Source of the DNA: Marinobacter nanhaiticus D15-8W
Lineage (GTDB): Bacteria; Pseudomonadota; Gammaproteobacteria; Pseudomonadales; Oleiphilaceae
DNA: 64,000 nucleotides
Direction: 5' to 3'
Assembly (NCBI RefSeq): GCF_036511935.1
Contig: NZ_AP028878.1
Location: 3,286,001-3,350,000 of the forward strand
Positions 28,006 through 36,755 of this stretch are shown here, piece by piece; the stretch's first letter is position 1; the number at the start of each line of letters is the position of its first letter. The notes below the pieces were generated by a model that saw only the letters and a program-made list of their open reading frames with translations, was not told the origin of the DNA and searched no databases. A program made the translations under genes and the position numbers.

Positions 28006-28869
28006 TCAGGCTTCCACCAGACGCTCGACGAAGAATTCAAGGTGACCGCGGGGCGATGACGGCAACGGCCAGTTGTCGACCTTCTGCGCCAAGGCCTTGA
28101 TCGCTAGCGACGCTTTGGCCCGCGGATAGGCATCGAGCACGGCACGCTGCCGCTGTACCGCTTTCTTGACGGCTTCGTCGTAAGGAACCATGCCCACATA
28201 TTGTAGCGCAACATCCAAGAAGCGCTCGGTTACGCGGGTTAACTTCCCGAAAAGATGCTTGCCTTCCTGCTCGTTGCGGACCTGGTTGGCCAGGATGCGA
28301 AAACGGTTGACGCCATAATCACGGTTCATCAGCTTGATGAGCGCGTAGCAATCGGTAATGGATGTGGGTTCGTCGCAGACTACCAGCAACAGTTCCTGCG
28401 AGGCCCGGAGAAAACTGACGACGCCCTCGGAAATCCCCGCCGCGGTGTCGACGATCAGTACGTCGATCTGATCGCCAAGCTCGCTGAAGGCATTGATCAG
28501 ACCCGCATGCTCCATAGCGGTGAGCTGGGTCATGCGCTGGGTGCCGGAGGAGGCAGGCACGATTTTGATGCCGCCAGGACCATCCACCAGGACCTCCCGC
28601 AGCTCGCATTCGCCCGACAGCACGTCAGCCAGGTTGTGATGCGCAGTGATGCCCAGCAGTACGTCGATGTTGGCCAGTCCCAGATCGGCGTCCAGAACGA
28701 CAACACGACGCCCCATTTGGGCCAGGGCGATTGCCAGGTTGACTGAGACGTTGCTCTTGCCAACGCCCCCCTTGCCGCCGGATACGGCAATTACCTGAAC
28801 CGGGTGTGGTTTACTCATGCCGGATACGGTCTCTCGCGACGATATTGTTGATTGTTGACTGCCGGCCAT
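28006..28869 (-). CDS. fleN: Flagellar number regulator FleN/FlhG (MinD-like ATPase)
   Basis: This MinD/ParA-type ATPase of about 287 residues has a deviant Walker A (VSGGKGGVGKSNVSVN), Walker A' (VLDADLGLANIDVLLG) and Walker B (DVLIVDTAAGISE). It limits flagella to one per pole and antagonises FleQ. The start is uncertain: ATG 28869 has AAAGG upstream and gives a 17-residue lead, whereas ATG 28818 starts MSKPHPVQVIAV like some homologues. It lies 49 bp after flhF. The C-terminal GHLEFFVERLVEA is conserved with Pseudomonas FleN. Confidence 0.95.
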   Translation of the reverse strand: MAGSQQSTISSRETVSGMSKPHPVQVIAVSGGKGGVGKSNVSVNLAIALAQMGRRVVVLDADLGLANIDVLLGITAHHNLADVLSGECELREVLVDGPGGIKIVPASSGTQRMTQLTAMEHAGLINAFSELGDQIDVLIVDTAAGISEGVVSFLRASQELLLVVCDEPTSITDCYALIKLMNRDYGVNRFRILANQVRNEQEGKHLFGKLTRVTERFLDVALQYVGMVPYDEAVKKAVQRQRAVLDAYPRAKASLAIKALAQKVDNWPLPSSPRGHLEFFVERLVEA

Positions 28870-28918
28870 GAGCCAGCCTTTCAAGGTCTCGATACGACAC
28901 TGTCGAAGATTCCCTGAT

Positions 28919-30184
28919 TCAGGCTCCTGCTGCAACCATAGCCGTCTCCCGAGCCTCACGCAGCCGCTCTACGCCCAGTCGCACCAGGGGCACTGACTGC
29001 GCCGGGTGAATATCTTCAGGGATGCGCTGGCCATCCGTGTAGTAGGCCACCCGAAGCCCCGTTTCCATGGCAAATCCCAGGACTTCGCCGAGGGTCAATG
29101 CCTCATCCAGCTTAGTCATGATACACCCGGCAGGCTTGGCCATCTTATAGCAATGCCATGTGGATTTCATAATGCGCGGCTGGCTGGTTGCCGCCAGCAC
29201 CAGGTACGGCTTGATCGGATGATAGCTGGACGCCAGTTCCTCAAGCTGCTCCTGGTGCCCGCGGTCTGAATGGGTCAGGCCGGCAGTATCGACCAGAACC
29301 AAACGCTTGTCCGAGAGATCGTCAAGGATCTGGTCCAGGGTGTGGCTTTCGTCAACGACGCGTACCGGCACGTTAAGGATACGGCCAAACACGAACAGTT
29401 GTTCATGGGCAGCGACACGGTAGCGGTCGGTGGTCACCAGCGCCAGGGAATCTGCGCCGTGGCGCAACACATAACGCGCGGCCATCTTACCGATGGTTGT
29501 GGTCTTACCGGAGCCTGTCGGACCCACCAAGGCTACGATACCACCCTGCTCCACGATTTCCTGGTCCTGGGTACGCACACCGGCTGCCAGGGTTCGCAGT
29601 GACTTTTTCCAGCCTTCTTCGAGACGACCCGAGCCGGAACTTCGGGCCAGGGTCCCCGCCAGCTGACTGGACAGACCGAATTCTTCCAGGCGTTCCGTCA
29701 GTCGCTGATGGCTTGCGTCTACTTCCGGTGCAGAGGTCTTCACAACAGGCGCAGCATCGCCCTGGCGGCCATTAACCATATCCCGCAGGGAGTGGATCTC
29801 GGCACGCATGGCTTCCAACGCGGCGTGGGTCGGGTCCTGGCTCGGTGCCGCCGCAACGGTCGCCACCTTGGGTTCAGGCGCCGGCTGAGGTGAACGACGC
29901 TCGCGAATCTCACGAATACGCTGACGGGAACGACCGAGCTCTTCCTCCAGGCGACGGTGCTGGTCAGCCTGCATCTCAGCCAGGCGTGCGCCGTTGGTCG
30001 CCTCAACCGCCGCATTGCCCAAACGCTGGCGCGCCATATTCTCGTCGTAGTCGAGGGCCGTCACGATTTCGACACCGTCATCAACGCGACGATTGGACAG
30101 GATGACCGCGTCATCGCCCATCTCGAGCCGAACCATCTTTAGCGCTTGCGACATGGTCGGTGCAAAGAACCGTTTTACCTTCAT
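28919..30184 (-). CDS. flhF: Flagellar biosynthesis GTPase FlhF
   Basis: This 421-residue SRP-type GTPase has an N-terminal basic domain (MKVKRFFAPTMSQALKMVRL), a variable middle (about 70-150), and the NG domain with G1 ALVGPTGSGKTTTIGKMAAR, G3 LVDTAGLTHSDRG and G4 TKLDEAL. It marks the pole for flagellar assembly and works with FleN. It begins 57 bp after flhA. Confidence 0.97.
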   Translation of the reverse strand: MKVKRFFAPTMSQALKMVRLEMGDDAVILSNRRVDDGVEIVTALDYDENMARQRLGNAAVEATNGARLAEMQADQHRRLEEELGRSRQRIREIRERRSPQPAPEPKVATVAAAPSQDPTHAALEAMRAEIHSLRDMVNGRQGDAAPVVKTSAPEVDASHQRLTERLEEFGLSSQLAGTLARSSGSGRLEEGWKKSLRTLAAGVRTQDQEIVEQGGIVALVGPTGSGKTTTIGKMAARYVLRHGADSLALVTTDRYRVAAHEQLFVFGRILNVPVRVVDESHTLDQILDDLSDKRLVLVDTAGLTHSDRGHQEQLEELASSYHPIKPYLVLAATSQPRIMKSTWHCYKMAKPAGCIMTKLDEALTLGEVLGFAMETGLRVAYYTDGQRIPEDIHPAQSVPLVRLGVERLREARETAMVAAGA

Positions 30185-30241
30185 GATGACTTACCTCCAC
30201 TGGCGCCGACTCGATCGGGACCTGTTGCTGCTGTCGGCGGC

Positions 30242-32413
30242 CTATTGCTGACCGACCGACGCTACAATCGTAATCTGTTTGTTATCCGGCACTTCCTGGT
30301 AGGCCAGGACATGCAGGCGTTCCACCCCATAGCTGACGAATCGGGCCATGACGTGGCGCAGCGGTCCGGAAACCAACAGGATCGCCGGCTTGCCCATCAT
30401 CTCCTGACGCTGGGCCGCGTCCTGCAGGGATCGCTGGAGCCTTTCCACCATGTTCGGCTCCAGCACCAGGCCGATATCGTCCTGACCGCCGGATTGTTGA
30501 CTCTGCTGCATGGACTTTAGCAACATCTGTTCCAACTCCGGATCCAGGGTAATCACCGGGATCTCGGCTTCGTTGCCACAGATGCTCTGGACAATCATCC
30601 GGCGCAGGGCCTGACGGGCTGCCGTCGTCAGTGCGCGGGCATCCTGGGTCTTGGGCTGGACGTTGACGATGGCCTCGGCGATGGAACGCATATCGCGGAC
30701 CGGCACTTCCTCTTTCAGCAGGCTCTGGAGCACCTTCAGCAACAGGCTGATGGAAATGGTATTCGGCACCAGCTCCTCCGCCAGCTTGGGGGACATCTTT
30801 TCCAGTTGCTCCAGCCACTTCTGCACTTCCTCGTGGCCGATCAGCTCATGAGCATGTTTCTGCAGGATCTGGTTGAGATGGGTCGCGACCACCGTGCTGG
30901 AGTCGACAACCGTGTAGCCCAGGGTTTGTGCCTGATCCTTCTTTTCCGGCTCGATCCAGACGGCCTCCAGACCGAACGCCGGATCCTTGCCGTCGATCCC
31001 TTCGACCTTGCCAAAAACCTGACCCGGGTCGATGGCCAGTTCACGATCCGGATGGATCTCCGCCTCGGCGATCGTCACGCCCATCAGGGTGATGCGATAG
31101 ACGTTGGGCATCAGGTCCAGGTTGTCGCGGATGTGGACCGACGGCATGAGAAAGCCGAGATCCTGGGACAGCTTCTTACGCACGCCCTTGATCCGGGTCA
31201 GCAACTGTCCGCCCTGGGAACGATCCACCAGCGGGATCAGGCGGTAACCCACTTCCAGGCCGACGATATCCACCGTGGCTACATCGTCCCAGCCCAATTC
31301 CTTCGATTCGGTCGGTCCCGGCAAGGCCTTGCCGCCAGTGTCGCCACCCGGCTGCGGACCCGCTGCCGGTGCCGAGCGAGGCGCTCCACTGCCCCGTGCC
31401 GGGAACACGCTCTCGTCCTCTTCCACTTGCTGCTGACGCTTCCAGATGTAGTACGCCAGACCGCCGGCAATTGAACCCAGTCCCAGGAAGGCCACATGCG
31501 GCATACCGGGGATAAGGCCAAGAATGATCAGGATGGCGGCGGCAATGCCCAACGCACGCGGCGCGGTAAACATCTGGGACAGGATCTGCTGCCCCATGTC
31601 CTGGCTGGTGGTGACACGGGTGACCATGATCGCAGCGGAGGTGGAGAGCAGCAGCGACGGAATCTGCGCCACCAGGCCGTCACCGATGGTCAGCAGCGCA
31701 TAGCTGCGCATGGCATCGCCGAAGGCCAGCTGGTGCTGGAGCATACCGATGACCACACCACCGATAATGTTGATAAAGAGAATCAGCAGACCGGCGATCG
31801 CGTCGCCCTTCACGAATTTACTGGCACCGTCCATGGAGCCGTAGAAGTCCGCCTCCTGGGCAATCTCGGAACGGCGCGCCTTGGCCTCGTCCTGGTTGAT
31901 CAGCCCGGCGTTCAGGTCGGCATCGATGGCCATCTGCTTGCCTGGCATGGCGTCGAGGGTAAAGCGGGCGCTGACTTCGGAAACACGGCCGGCACCTTTG
32001 GTCACAACCATGAAGTTGATGATCATCAGGATGGCAAACACCACCAGACCCACGGCGTAGTTACCGCCGATCAGCACCTCACCGAACGATTCGATCACCT
32101 TACCGGCGGCGGCACCGCCTTCGTGACCGTTGAGCAGGACAATCCGGGTCGATGCCACGTTCAAGGCAAGGCGCAACAGCGTCGCCACCAGCAAAACCGT
32201 GGGGAACGCGGCAAACTCCATCGGCCGCATGGCATACACACACACCAGCAGGATGACGATAGACAGCGTGATGTTGAAGGTAAACAACACGTCCAGCAGG
32301 AAGACCGGCATGGGCAGTATCATCATGCCCAGCAAGGCCATCAGCAGGACCGGAATACCCAGGTTGCCGTTTGTCAGGGATTTGACGTTGTTGAGGACCA
32401 GCGCTCTATCCAC
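30242..32413 (-). CDS. flhA: Flagellar export gate protein FlhA
   Basis: This protein of about 723 residues has an N-terminal half of about eight membrane helices with the FHIPEP-family core (conserved KGAGRVSEVSARFTLDAMPG; LNAGLINQDEAKARR) and a large cytoplasmic C-terminal domain that docks substrate-chaperone complexes. The GTG at 32413 is taken as start (VDRALVLNNVKSLTNGN), with GGAG upstream; the frame is open back to 32515 without good start features. A sigma-54-like element and a FleQ-box-like sequence lie upstream. It is first in the minus-strand block that runs to cheW. Confidence 0.95.
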   Translation of the reverse strand: MDRALVLNNVKSLTNGNLGIPVLLMALLGMMILPMPVFLLDVLFTFNITLSIVILLVCVYAMRPMEFAAFPTVLLVATLLRLALNVASTRIVLLNGHEGGAAAGKVIESFGEVLIGGNYAVGLVVFAILMIINFMVVTKGAGRVSEVSARFTLDAMPGKQMAIDADLNAGLINQDEAKARRSEIAQEADFYGSMDGASKFVKGDAIAGLLILFINIIGGVVIGMLQHQLAFGDAMRSYALLTIGDGLVAQIPSLLLSTSAAIMVTRVTTSQDMGQQILSQMFTAPRALGIAAAILIILGLIPGMPHVAFLGLGSIAGGLAYYIWKRQQQVEEDESVFPARGSGAPRSAPAAGPQPGGDTGGKALPGPTESKELGWDDVATVDIVGLEVGYRLIPLVDRSQGGQLLTRIKGVRKKLSQDLGFLMPSVHIRDNLDLMPNVYRITLMGVTIAEAEIHPDRELAIDPGQVFGKVEGIDGKDPAFGLEAVWIEPEKKDQAQTLGYTVVDSSTVVATHLNQILQKHAHELIGHEEVQKWLEQLEKMSPKLAEELVPNTISISLLLKVLQSLLKEEVPVRDMRSIAEAIVNVQPKTQDARALTTAARQALRRMIVQSICGNEAEIPVITLDPELEQMLLKSMQQSQQSGGQDDIGLVLEPNMVERLQRSLQDAAQRQEMMGKPAILLVSGPLRHVMARFVSYGVERLHVLAYQEVPDNKQITIVASVGQQ

Positions 32414-32458
32414 TACCCGAAGATCTCCACGTGAGCGTGTTAACTCTGGTGCCGTGAT

Positions 32459-32472
32459 GTCGTTTTTTTGAC
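32459..32472. promoter_or_regulatory. FleQ-box-like palindrome in the flhA leader
   Basis: GTCGTTTTTTTGAC matches 11 of 14 positions of the palindromic Pseudomonas FleQ consensus (GTCAATTTATTGAC in this orientation). It lies between the sigma-54-like element and the flhA start, the leader position reported for flhA in Pseudomonas. Homopolymeric T makes a chance match possible. Confidence 0.35.
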
Positions 32473-32498
32473 GGCACGACGGTATCTGGGTGGGATAG

Positions 32499-32514
32499 CG
32501 CAATAACCATACCA
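32499..32514 (-). promoter_or_regulatory. Candidate sigma-54 promoter of flhA
   Basis: Read on the minus strand, TGGTATGGTTATTGCG has GG and GC at the required -24/-12 spacing (consensus TGGCACGNNNNTTGCW) with three mismatches. It lies about 85 bp upstream of the flhA start. It is weaker than the fliK and fliE elements. Confidence 0.45.
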
Positions 32515-32669
32515 ATGATGTGAAATCTGCAAAAACAGGGCGTTGCCGGGGTATCCCTGACTGACTGGACGCCTCAAGTAAGGTATCCTTGTCGGCATTT
32601 TGGAGGCCCCGTAAAGACCTGTGGCGCTCGCCTCAGGACTGGACCACGTCGAGCCCTCCAACCCCGAAT

Positions 32670-32717
32670 AATCCGACGACCGGATAACCTTACGATCGAA
32701 CAACCTGACGATATAGG
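32670..32717. repeat. Three degenerate 16-bp tandem units before upp
   Basis: aatccgacgaccggat, aaccttacgatcgaac and aacctgacgatatagg lie head to tail and share the pattern AACCtgACGAt. The last unit ends 6 bp before the upp start codon and includes its ribosome-site region (tatagg). Confidence 0.6.
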
Positions 32718-32723
32718 TGAGCC

Positions 32724-33362
32724 ATGCCCGTCCATGAGGTGAAGCACCCCCTGATCCGCCATAAACTCGGCCTGATGCGCCGTTCCGATATCAGTACCAA
32801 GAATTTTCGTGAACTGGCCCAGGAAGTCGCCGCCCTGCTGACCTATGAAGCCACCCAGGATTTTGTTCTGGAAAAACACACCATAGAAGGCTGGGCCGGG
32901 CCGGTTGAAGTGGAACGCCTAAGTGGCAAGAAGGTCACCATCGTACCCATCCTGCGTGCGGGCATGGGGATGCTGGAAGGGGTATTGACCCTGATCCCCG
33001 GTGCACGGGTGAGCGTGGTTGGCCAGGTACGGAACGAAGAAACCCTGGAAGCCAGCACCTACCTGGAAAAACTGGTGGGCGAACTCGACCAGCGCCTGGC
33101 CATGATCGTCGACCCGATGCTCGCGACAGGCGGCTCGCTCATTTCCACCATCGACTTGCTCAAAAAAGCAGGTAGCACCGAAATCCGTGCCCTGGTGCTG
33201 GTGGCCGCACCGGAAGGTATCCAGAAAGTCCAGGAAGCACACCCGGACGTCTCTATCTACACAGCCTCGATCGATGAGCGACTCAACGAGAAAGGTTACA
33301 TCCTGCCCGGCCTCGGTGATGCCGGCGACAAGATTTTCGGCACCAAGCAAAAGGATCACTGA
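32724..33362 (+). CDS. upp: Uracil phosphoribosyltransferase
   Basis: This 212-residue enzyme converts uracil and PRPP to UMP in pyrimidine salvage. The PRPP-binding motif is [14 protein letters not shown] (about 127-140), and the C-terminal uracil-binding segment [17 protein letters not shown] is intact. Length is normal (about 208-212). It is followed after 2 bp by uraA, forming a salvage operon. It lies between flhA and flhB and is unrelated to motility by function. Confidence 0.97.
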   Translation: MPVHEVKHPLIRHKLGLMRRSDISTKNFRELAQEVAALLTYEATQDFVLEKHTIEGWAGPVEVERLSGKKVTIVPILRAGMGMLEGVLTLIPGARVSVVGQVRNEETLEASTYLEKLVGELDQRLAMIVDPMLATGGSLISTIDLLKKAGSTEIRALVLVAAPEGIQKVQEAHPDVSIYTASIDERLNEKGYILPGLGDAGDKIFGTKQKDH

Positions 33363-33364
33363 AT

Positions 33365-34633
33365 ATGCAAAGCACCCCGAACGAACCGGTATGGCGCCAG
33401 GCCCTGGCCGGCGCCCAGATGTTGCTGGTCGCCTTCGGCGCCCTGGTGCTCATGCCCCTGATTACGGGGATGGATCCCAACGTGGCCCTGTTCACGGCGG
33501 GTATCGGCACATTGCTGTTCCAGATCATCACCGGAGGCCAGATCCCTATATTCCTGGCCTCATCCTTCGCGTTCATCGCTCCGATCATCGCCGCCAAGGC
33601 CAAATTCGGACTTGAACAGACCCTGGGTGGCCTCGTCGCCGCCGGCGTCCTCTACATGATTCTCAGCGGGCTGGTGAAATGGCGCGGCACCGGCTTCCTT
33701 AATCGATTGCTACCACCGGTGGTCATCGGGCCCGTCATTATGGTGATTGGCCTGAGCCTGGCGCCGGTTGCGGTCAATATGGCCATGGGTAAAGCCGGTG
33801 ATGGCAGCGCCCAGCTGGTGCCCTACACGACCGCCATATGGATCGCCATGGCTTCACTTGCGACCACCATCATCTTTTCGGTGTTCACCACAGGGATCTT
33901 CCGGCTCATTCCGATCATGTTCGGCGTGCTGGTCGGCTACGTGCTGTCGGCCGTTGTCGGCATTGTCGACCTCACACCGATCCGTGAAGCCGTATGGCTG
34001 GGTCTGCCCAACTTCGTCGCGCCGGAATTCGGCTGGGGCGCGATCCTGTTCATGATTCCCGTCGCCATTGCCCCGGCCGTGGAGCACATCGGCGATATCC
34101 TGGCGATCGGCACCGTGACGCGCAAGGACTATCTCAAGAAGCCCGGTTTGCACCGCACCCTGCTGGGGGATGGCGTCGCCACCAGTGCTGCTGCGTTGCT
34201 CGGCGGCCCGCCCAACACCACTTATTCGGAAGTGACCGGCGCGGTCATGCTGACCCGCAACTTCAACCCGCGCATCATGATCTGGGCCGCGGTCGTGGCC
34301 ATTGCCCTCGCCTTTATCGGGAAATTCGGCGCTGCCTTGCAGACCATCCCGGTGCCGGTCATGGGTGGCATCCTATGCCTGCTGTTCGGCTCCATTGCCG
34401 TTGTCGGCCTGAACACGCTGATTCGCCATCATGTGGACCTGTCGGAGCCCCGCAACCTGGTGATTGCCGGCGTTACGCTGGTGTTCGGGATTGGCGGCAT
34501 GGTGATCGGACAGGTGGAAGGGATTGCGCTTTGCGGCTTGGTCGCAATTGGTCTGAACCTGATATTGCCCGGCAGCCAGGCCGCCTGGGGCGATCCGACC
34601 ATTCCGCAACAACAGGCCTCTGCGCCAGAATAG
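33365..34633 (+). CDS. uraA: Uracil permease (NCS2 family)
   Basis: This 422-residue polytopic inner-membrane protein has about 14 hydrophobic segments and NCS2 motifs such as VAIAPAVEHIGDILAIG (conserved Glu in helix 8) and GGPPNTTYSEVTGAV. It imports uracil with protons. It is translated directly after upp. A GGTCCAG/CTGGACC hairpin follows at 34662-34686 but lacks a T run. Confidence 0.95.
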   Translation: MQSTPNEPVWRQALAGAQMLLVAFGALVLMPLITGMDPNVALFTAGIGTLLFQIITGGQIPIFLASSFAFIAPIIAAKAKFGLEQTLGGLVAAGVLYMILSGLVKWRGTGFLNRLLPPVVIGPVIMVIGLSLAPVAVNMAMGKAGDGSAQLVPYTTAIWIAMASLATTIIFSVFTTGIFRLIPIMFGVLVGYVLSAVVGIVDLTPIREAVWLGLPNFVAPEFGWGAILFMIPVAIAPAVEHIGDILAIGTVTRKDYLKKPGLHRTLLGDGVATSAAALLGGPPNTTYSEVTGAVMLTRNFNPRIMIWAAVVAIALAFIGKFGAALQTIPVPVMGGILCLLFGSIAVVGLNTLIRHHVDLSEPRNLVIAGVTLVFGIGGMVIGQVEGIALCGLVAIGLNLILPGSQAAWGDPTIPQQQASAPE

Positions 34634-34721
34634 GCAATACTCCTGAGGCTAAGGAACCCAAGGTCCAGGAGTCAATTTTCTGGACCCATGGTCACTGTGC
34701 TGAACCCACCAGGAGACTCCT

Positions 34722-35573
34722 ATGGCCTCGTCGATCGACAGCTCCGGCATTAGTTTTACTGCCCTGTATACAGGCGCGGTCTGGCAACGGCATGGTCTGT
34801 CCGAGGAAGGATTGATTCCTGCGTCCGGACAGGCCCTGTACAGCCTGCTAAGCCCTTTTGAAGGTATAAGCCGCATCGTCGCAGGTGGCAGCGTGCGCAC
34901 CTTCCTGCTCCAGCGTCATCTCATCATCGATCACCTGATCGAAGACGCGGTACAAAACGACGGCGTAGACCAGGTATTGGAGATTGCCTGCGGCCTCTCG
35001 CCGCGCGGTATACGACTGCGCCGACATTTTCCGCACCTGAGAATAGTCGAGGCCGATCTGCCTGCCATGGCGACGCGCAAGGCGGCCTTCCTGGCCAGTC
35101 GTGGTTTTCTGGGGGAGCACCACCAGGTCCGGCCCCTGGATATCTTTGCCGACTCGGGGCCGCTAAGCCTGGAAACGGTTATCGATGAGCAACTCGACAC
35201 CAAGCGCCCACTGCTGGTCATCACCGAAGGCCTGACCAGTTATTTTAGCCTCGACGATATCAGCCGTTTCTGGCGGCGGCTGGCCAGCACCCTTTCTCCA
35301 TGCCCCGGTTCACGCTACATCTCCGAGACCTACCTGCAGCCGCCAAATGGCGTTATCGGCGGCGGCCTCAACATGCTGCGTCAGACACTTGGCGCCATGA
35401 CCCATGCCCAGGTGAGCTTTCACTTTCGCAACGGGGAAGAGGCGGCCGAATACTTGGCGAGGATGGGGTTCAAGGATGTGGATTCGGAGAATCCGCAAGA
35501 CTATTACGGATACTTGCCGATCCCTCAAAGCCGTGGGAATCCCCTCGTTCGCATTCTGAACGCAAGAATCTAG
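34722..35573 (+). CDS. Class I SAM-dependent methyltransferase, leucine carboxyl methyltransferase (LCM/PPM) type
   Basis: This 283-residue protein has SAM-binding motif I VLEIACGLSPRGIRL (about 85-99), an acidic post-I residue (IVEADLPAMATRK) and the motif region PLLVITEGLTSYFS, typical of the LCM/TcmP-like family. The substrate is unknown. It starts at ATG 34722 after AGGAGAC, 88 bp beyond uraA, and is convergent with flhB (13 bp between stops). Its place among flagellar export genes raises, without proving, a motility link. Confidence 0.82.
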   Translation: MASSIDSSGISFTALYTGAVWQRHGLSEEGLIPASGQALYSLLSPFEGISRIVAGGSVRTFLLQRHLIIDHLIEDAVQNDGVDQVLEIACGLSPRGIRLRRHFPHLRIVEADLPAMATRKAAFLASRGFLGEHHQVRPLDIFADSGPLSLETVIDEQLDTKRPLLVITEGLTSYFSLDDISRFWRRLASTLSPCPGSRYISETYLQPPNGVIGGGLNMLRQTLGAMTHAQVSFHFRNGEEAAEYLARMGFKDVDSENPQDYYGYLPIPQSRGNPLVRILNARI

Positions 35574-35586
35574 CAGAAATCGCAAA

Positions 35587-36723
35587 CTAGCCGTCGCGAC
35601 GCAAATCGCTGGGAATGGGGAAATTCGGCATACCAGGTCTTTCGCCCTGCCCCTTGCGATAGCGACGCAACTGGTAGAGATAAGCCAACACCTGGGCAAT
35701 AGCCACGTAGAGACCGTGGGGAATCTCACCGCCAATCTCGGTGTTGTGGTAGACGGCCCGGGTCAGGGGTGGCGTGCGCAATACATCCACCTTGTGCTCA
35801 CGGGCGATTTCCATGATCTTGAATGCCACCTGGTCAGCGCCCTTGGCGACGACTACAGGCGCGGCCATGGCCTTCTGGTCGTATTTCAGGGCTACCGCGT
35901 AATGCTCTGGGTTGGTAATGACCACGTCCGCCGTGGGAACATCCTGCATCATCCGGCGCTGGGCCATCTCCCGCTGCAGTTGGCGGATCCTGCCCTTGAC
36001 CTCCGGCTTACCTTCCGTGTCCTTGAACTCGTCCTTGACCTCCTGCTTGGTCATACGCAGCTTCTTGTGGTGATCGTAGATCTGGAAAGGCACGTCGATG
36101 GCCGCGATGGCGATCATGGCACAGGACATGAAGAAAAAGCTCCAGGCGACCGTCCAGACCACGTGCTCCATCGCCGGGACCGCGGGTTCATCGGCAAGGG
36201 CGAGCAGGTCCTCGGTGCGCACGTCGAGAATGAGGAGGGCGATCAGCATCACCAGCGCGACCTTGGCGATCGATTTAATCAGCTCTATTAGCGAACGCAC
36301 GGAGAACATGCGCTTGAGACCCTTGATCGGGTCCATGCGACTCAACTTCGGCGCCACCGCCTTTCCGCTGAACAGCAGACCGCCCACGCCGATCGGACCG
36401 GCGATGGCGGCAATCAATAACAGCACCAGGATAGGTGCCAGGGCCCAGGCCGCCTCTCCGGCAGCGGCGCCGAGCAGCAATCCCATCTGGTTGGTGTCAA
36501 AAGCGGCCATTCGATCGAGCTCGAAGCTACTACGCATAATCGCTTCAAGGGATGCGCCAAGGCTGGAGCCAAAAATCAGCAAACCTGCGGCCCCCGCCAT
36601 CAGCACAGCCATCGTGGCCAATTCACGTGAACGGGCGGTCTGCCCCTCTTCCCGCGCTTTCTCAAGCCTTCGGGGGGTGGCCTCTTCGGTTTTCTCCTGA
36701 CTGCTATCGTCGTCTTCAGCCAT
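35587..36723 (-). CDS. flhB: Flagellar export gate/substrate-specificity switch protein FlhB
   Basis: This 378-residue protein has an N-terminal QEKTEEATPRRLEKAREEGQ motif, four membrane helices (about 33-55, 90-118, 150-168, 188-210) and a cytoplasmic domain. The autocleavage motif, normally NPTH, is NPEH here (residues 271-274, in VVITNPEHYAVALKYD). FlhB with FliK switches export from hook to filament substrates. It is last in the fliLMNOPQR-flhB string, 32 bp after fliR, and is separated from flhA by upp-uraA-methyltransferase. Confidence 0.96.
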   Translation of the reverse strand: MAEDDDSSQEKTEEATPRRLEKAREEGQTARSRELATMAVLMAGAAGLLIFGSSLGASLEAIMRSSFELDRMAAFDTNQMGLLLGAAAGEAAWALAPILVLLLIAAIAGPIGVGGLLFSGKAVAPKLSRMDPIKGLKRMFSVRSLIELIKSIAKVALVMLIALLILDVRTEDLLALADEPAVPAMEHVVWTVAWSFFFMSCAMIAIAAIDVPFQIYDHHKKLRMTKQEVKDEFKDTEGKPEVKGRIRQLQREMAQRRMMQDVPTADVVITNPEHYAVALKYDQKAMAAPVVVAKGADQVAFKIMEIAREHKVDVLRTPPLTRAVYHNTEIGGEIPHGLYVAIAQVLAYLYQLRRYRKGQGERPGMPNFPIPSDLRRDG

Positions 36724-36755
36724 AAACGTCCAGCTTCACTCGAAGGACACTGCCC

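Larger units (their letters stand above)
32414..32723. other. Divergent intergenic region between flhA and upp
   Basis: This 310-bp divergent gap holds the flhA control elements (FleQ-like box 32459-32472; sigma-54-like element 32499-32514), a GTGCCGT/ACGGCAC inverted repeat at 32449-32477, and three 16-bp degenerate repeats just before upp (32670-32717). No clear upp promoter could be chosen. Confidence 0.6.

Noticed and set aside
31496..32434. 312-codon plus-strand frame
   Set aside because: It is antisense to flhA; the His/Gln/Asp-rich translation has no recognisable features.
34662..34686. Terminator after uraA
   Set aside because: The GGTCCAG/CTGGACC hairpin has an 11-base loop and no T run; it may be only a weak structure.
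33994..34815. Overlapping plus-strand frame in uraA
   Set aside because: It lies in another frame of a clear NCS2 permease and has no membrane helices of its own.
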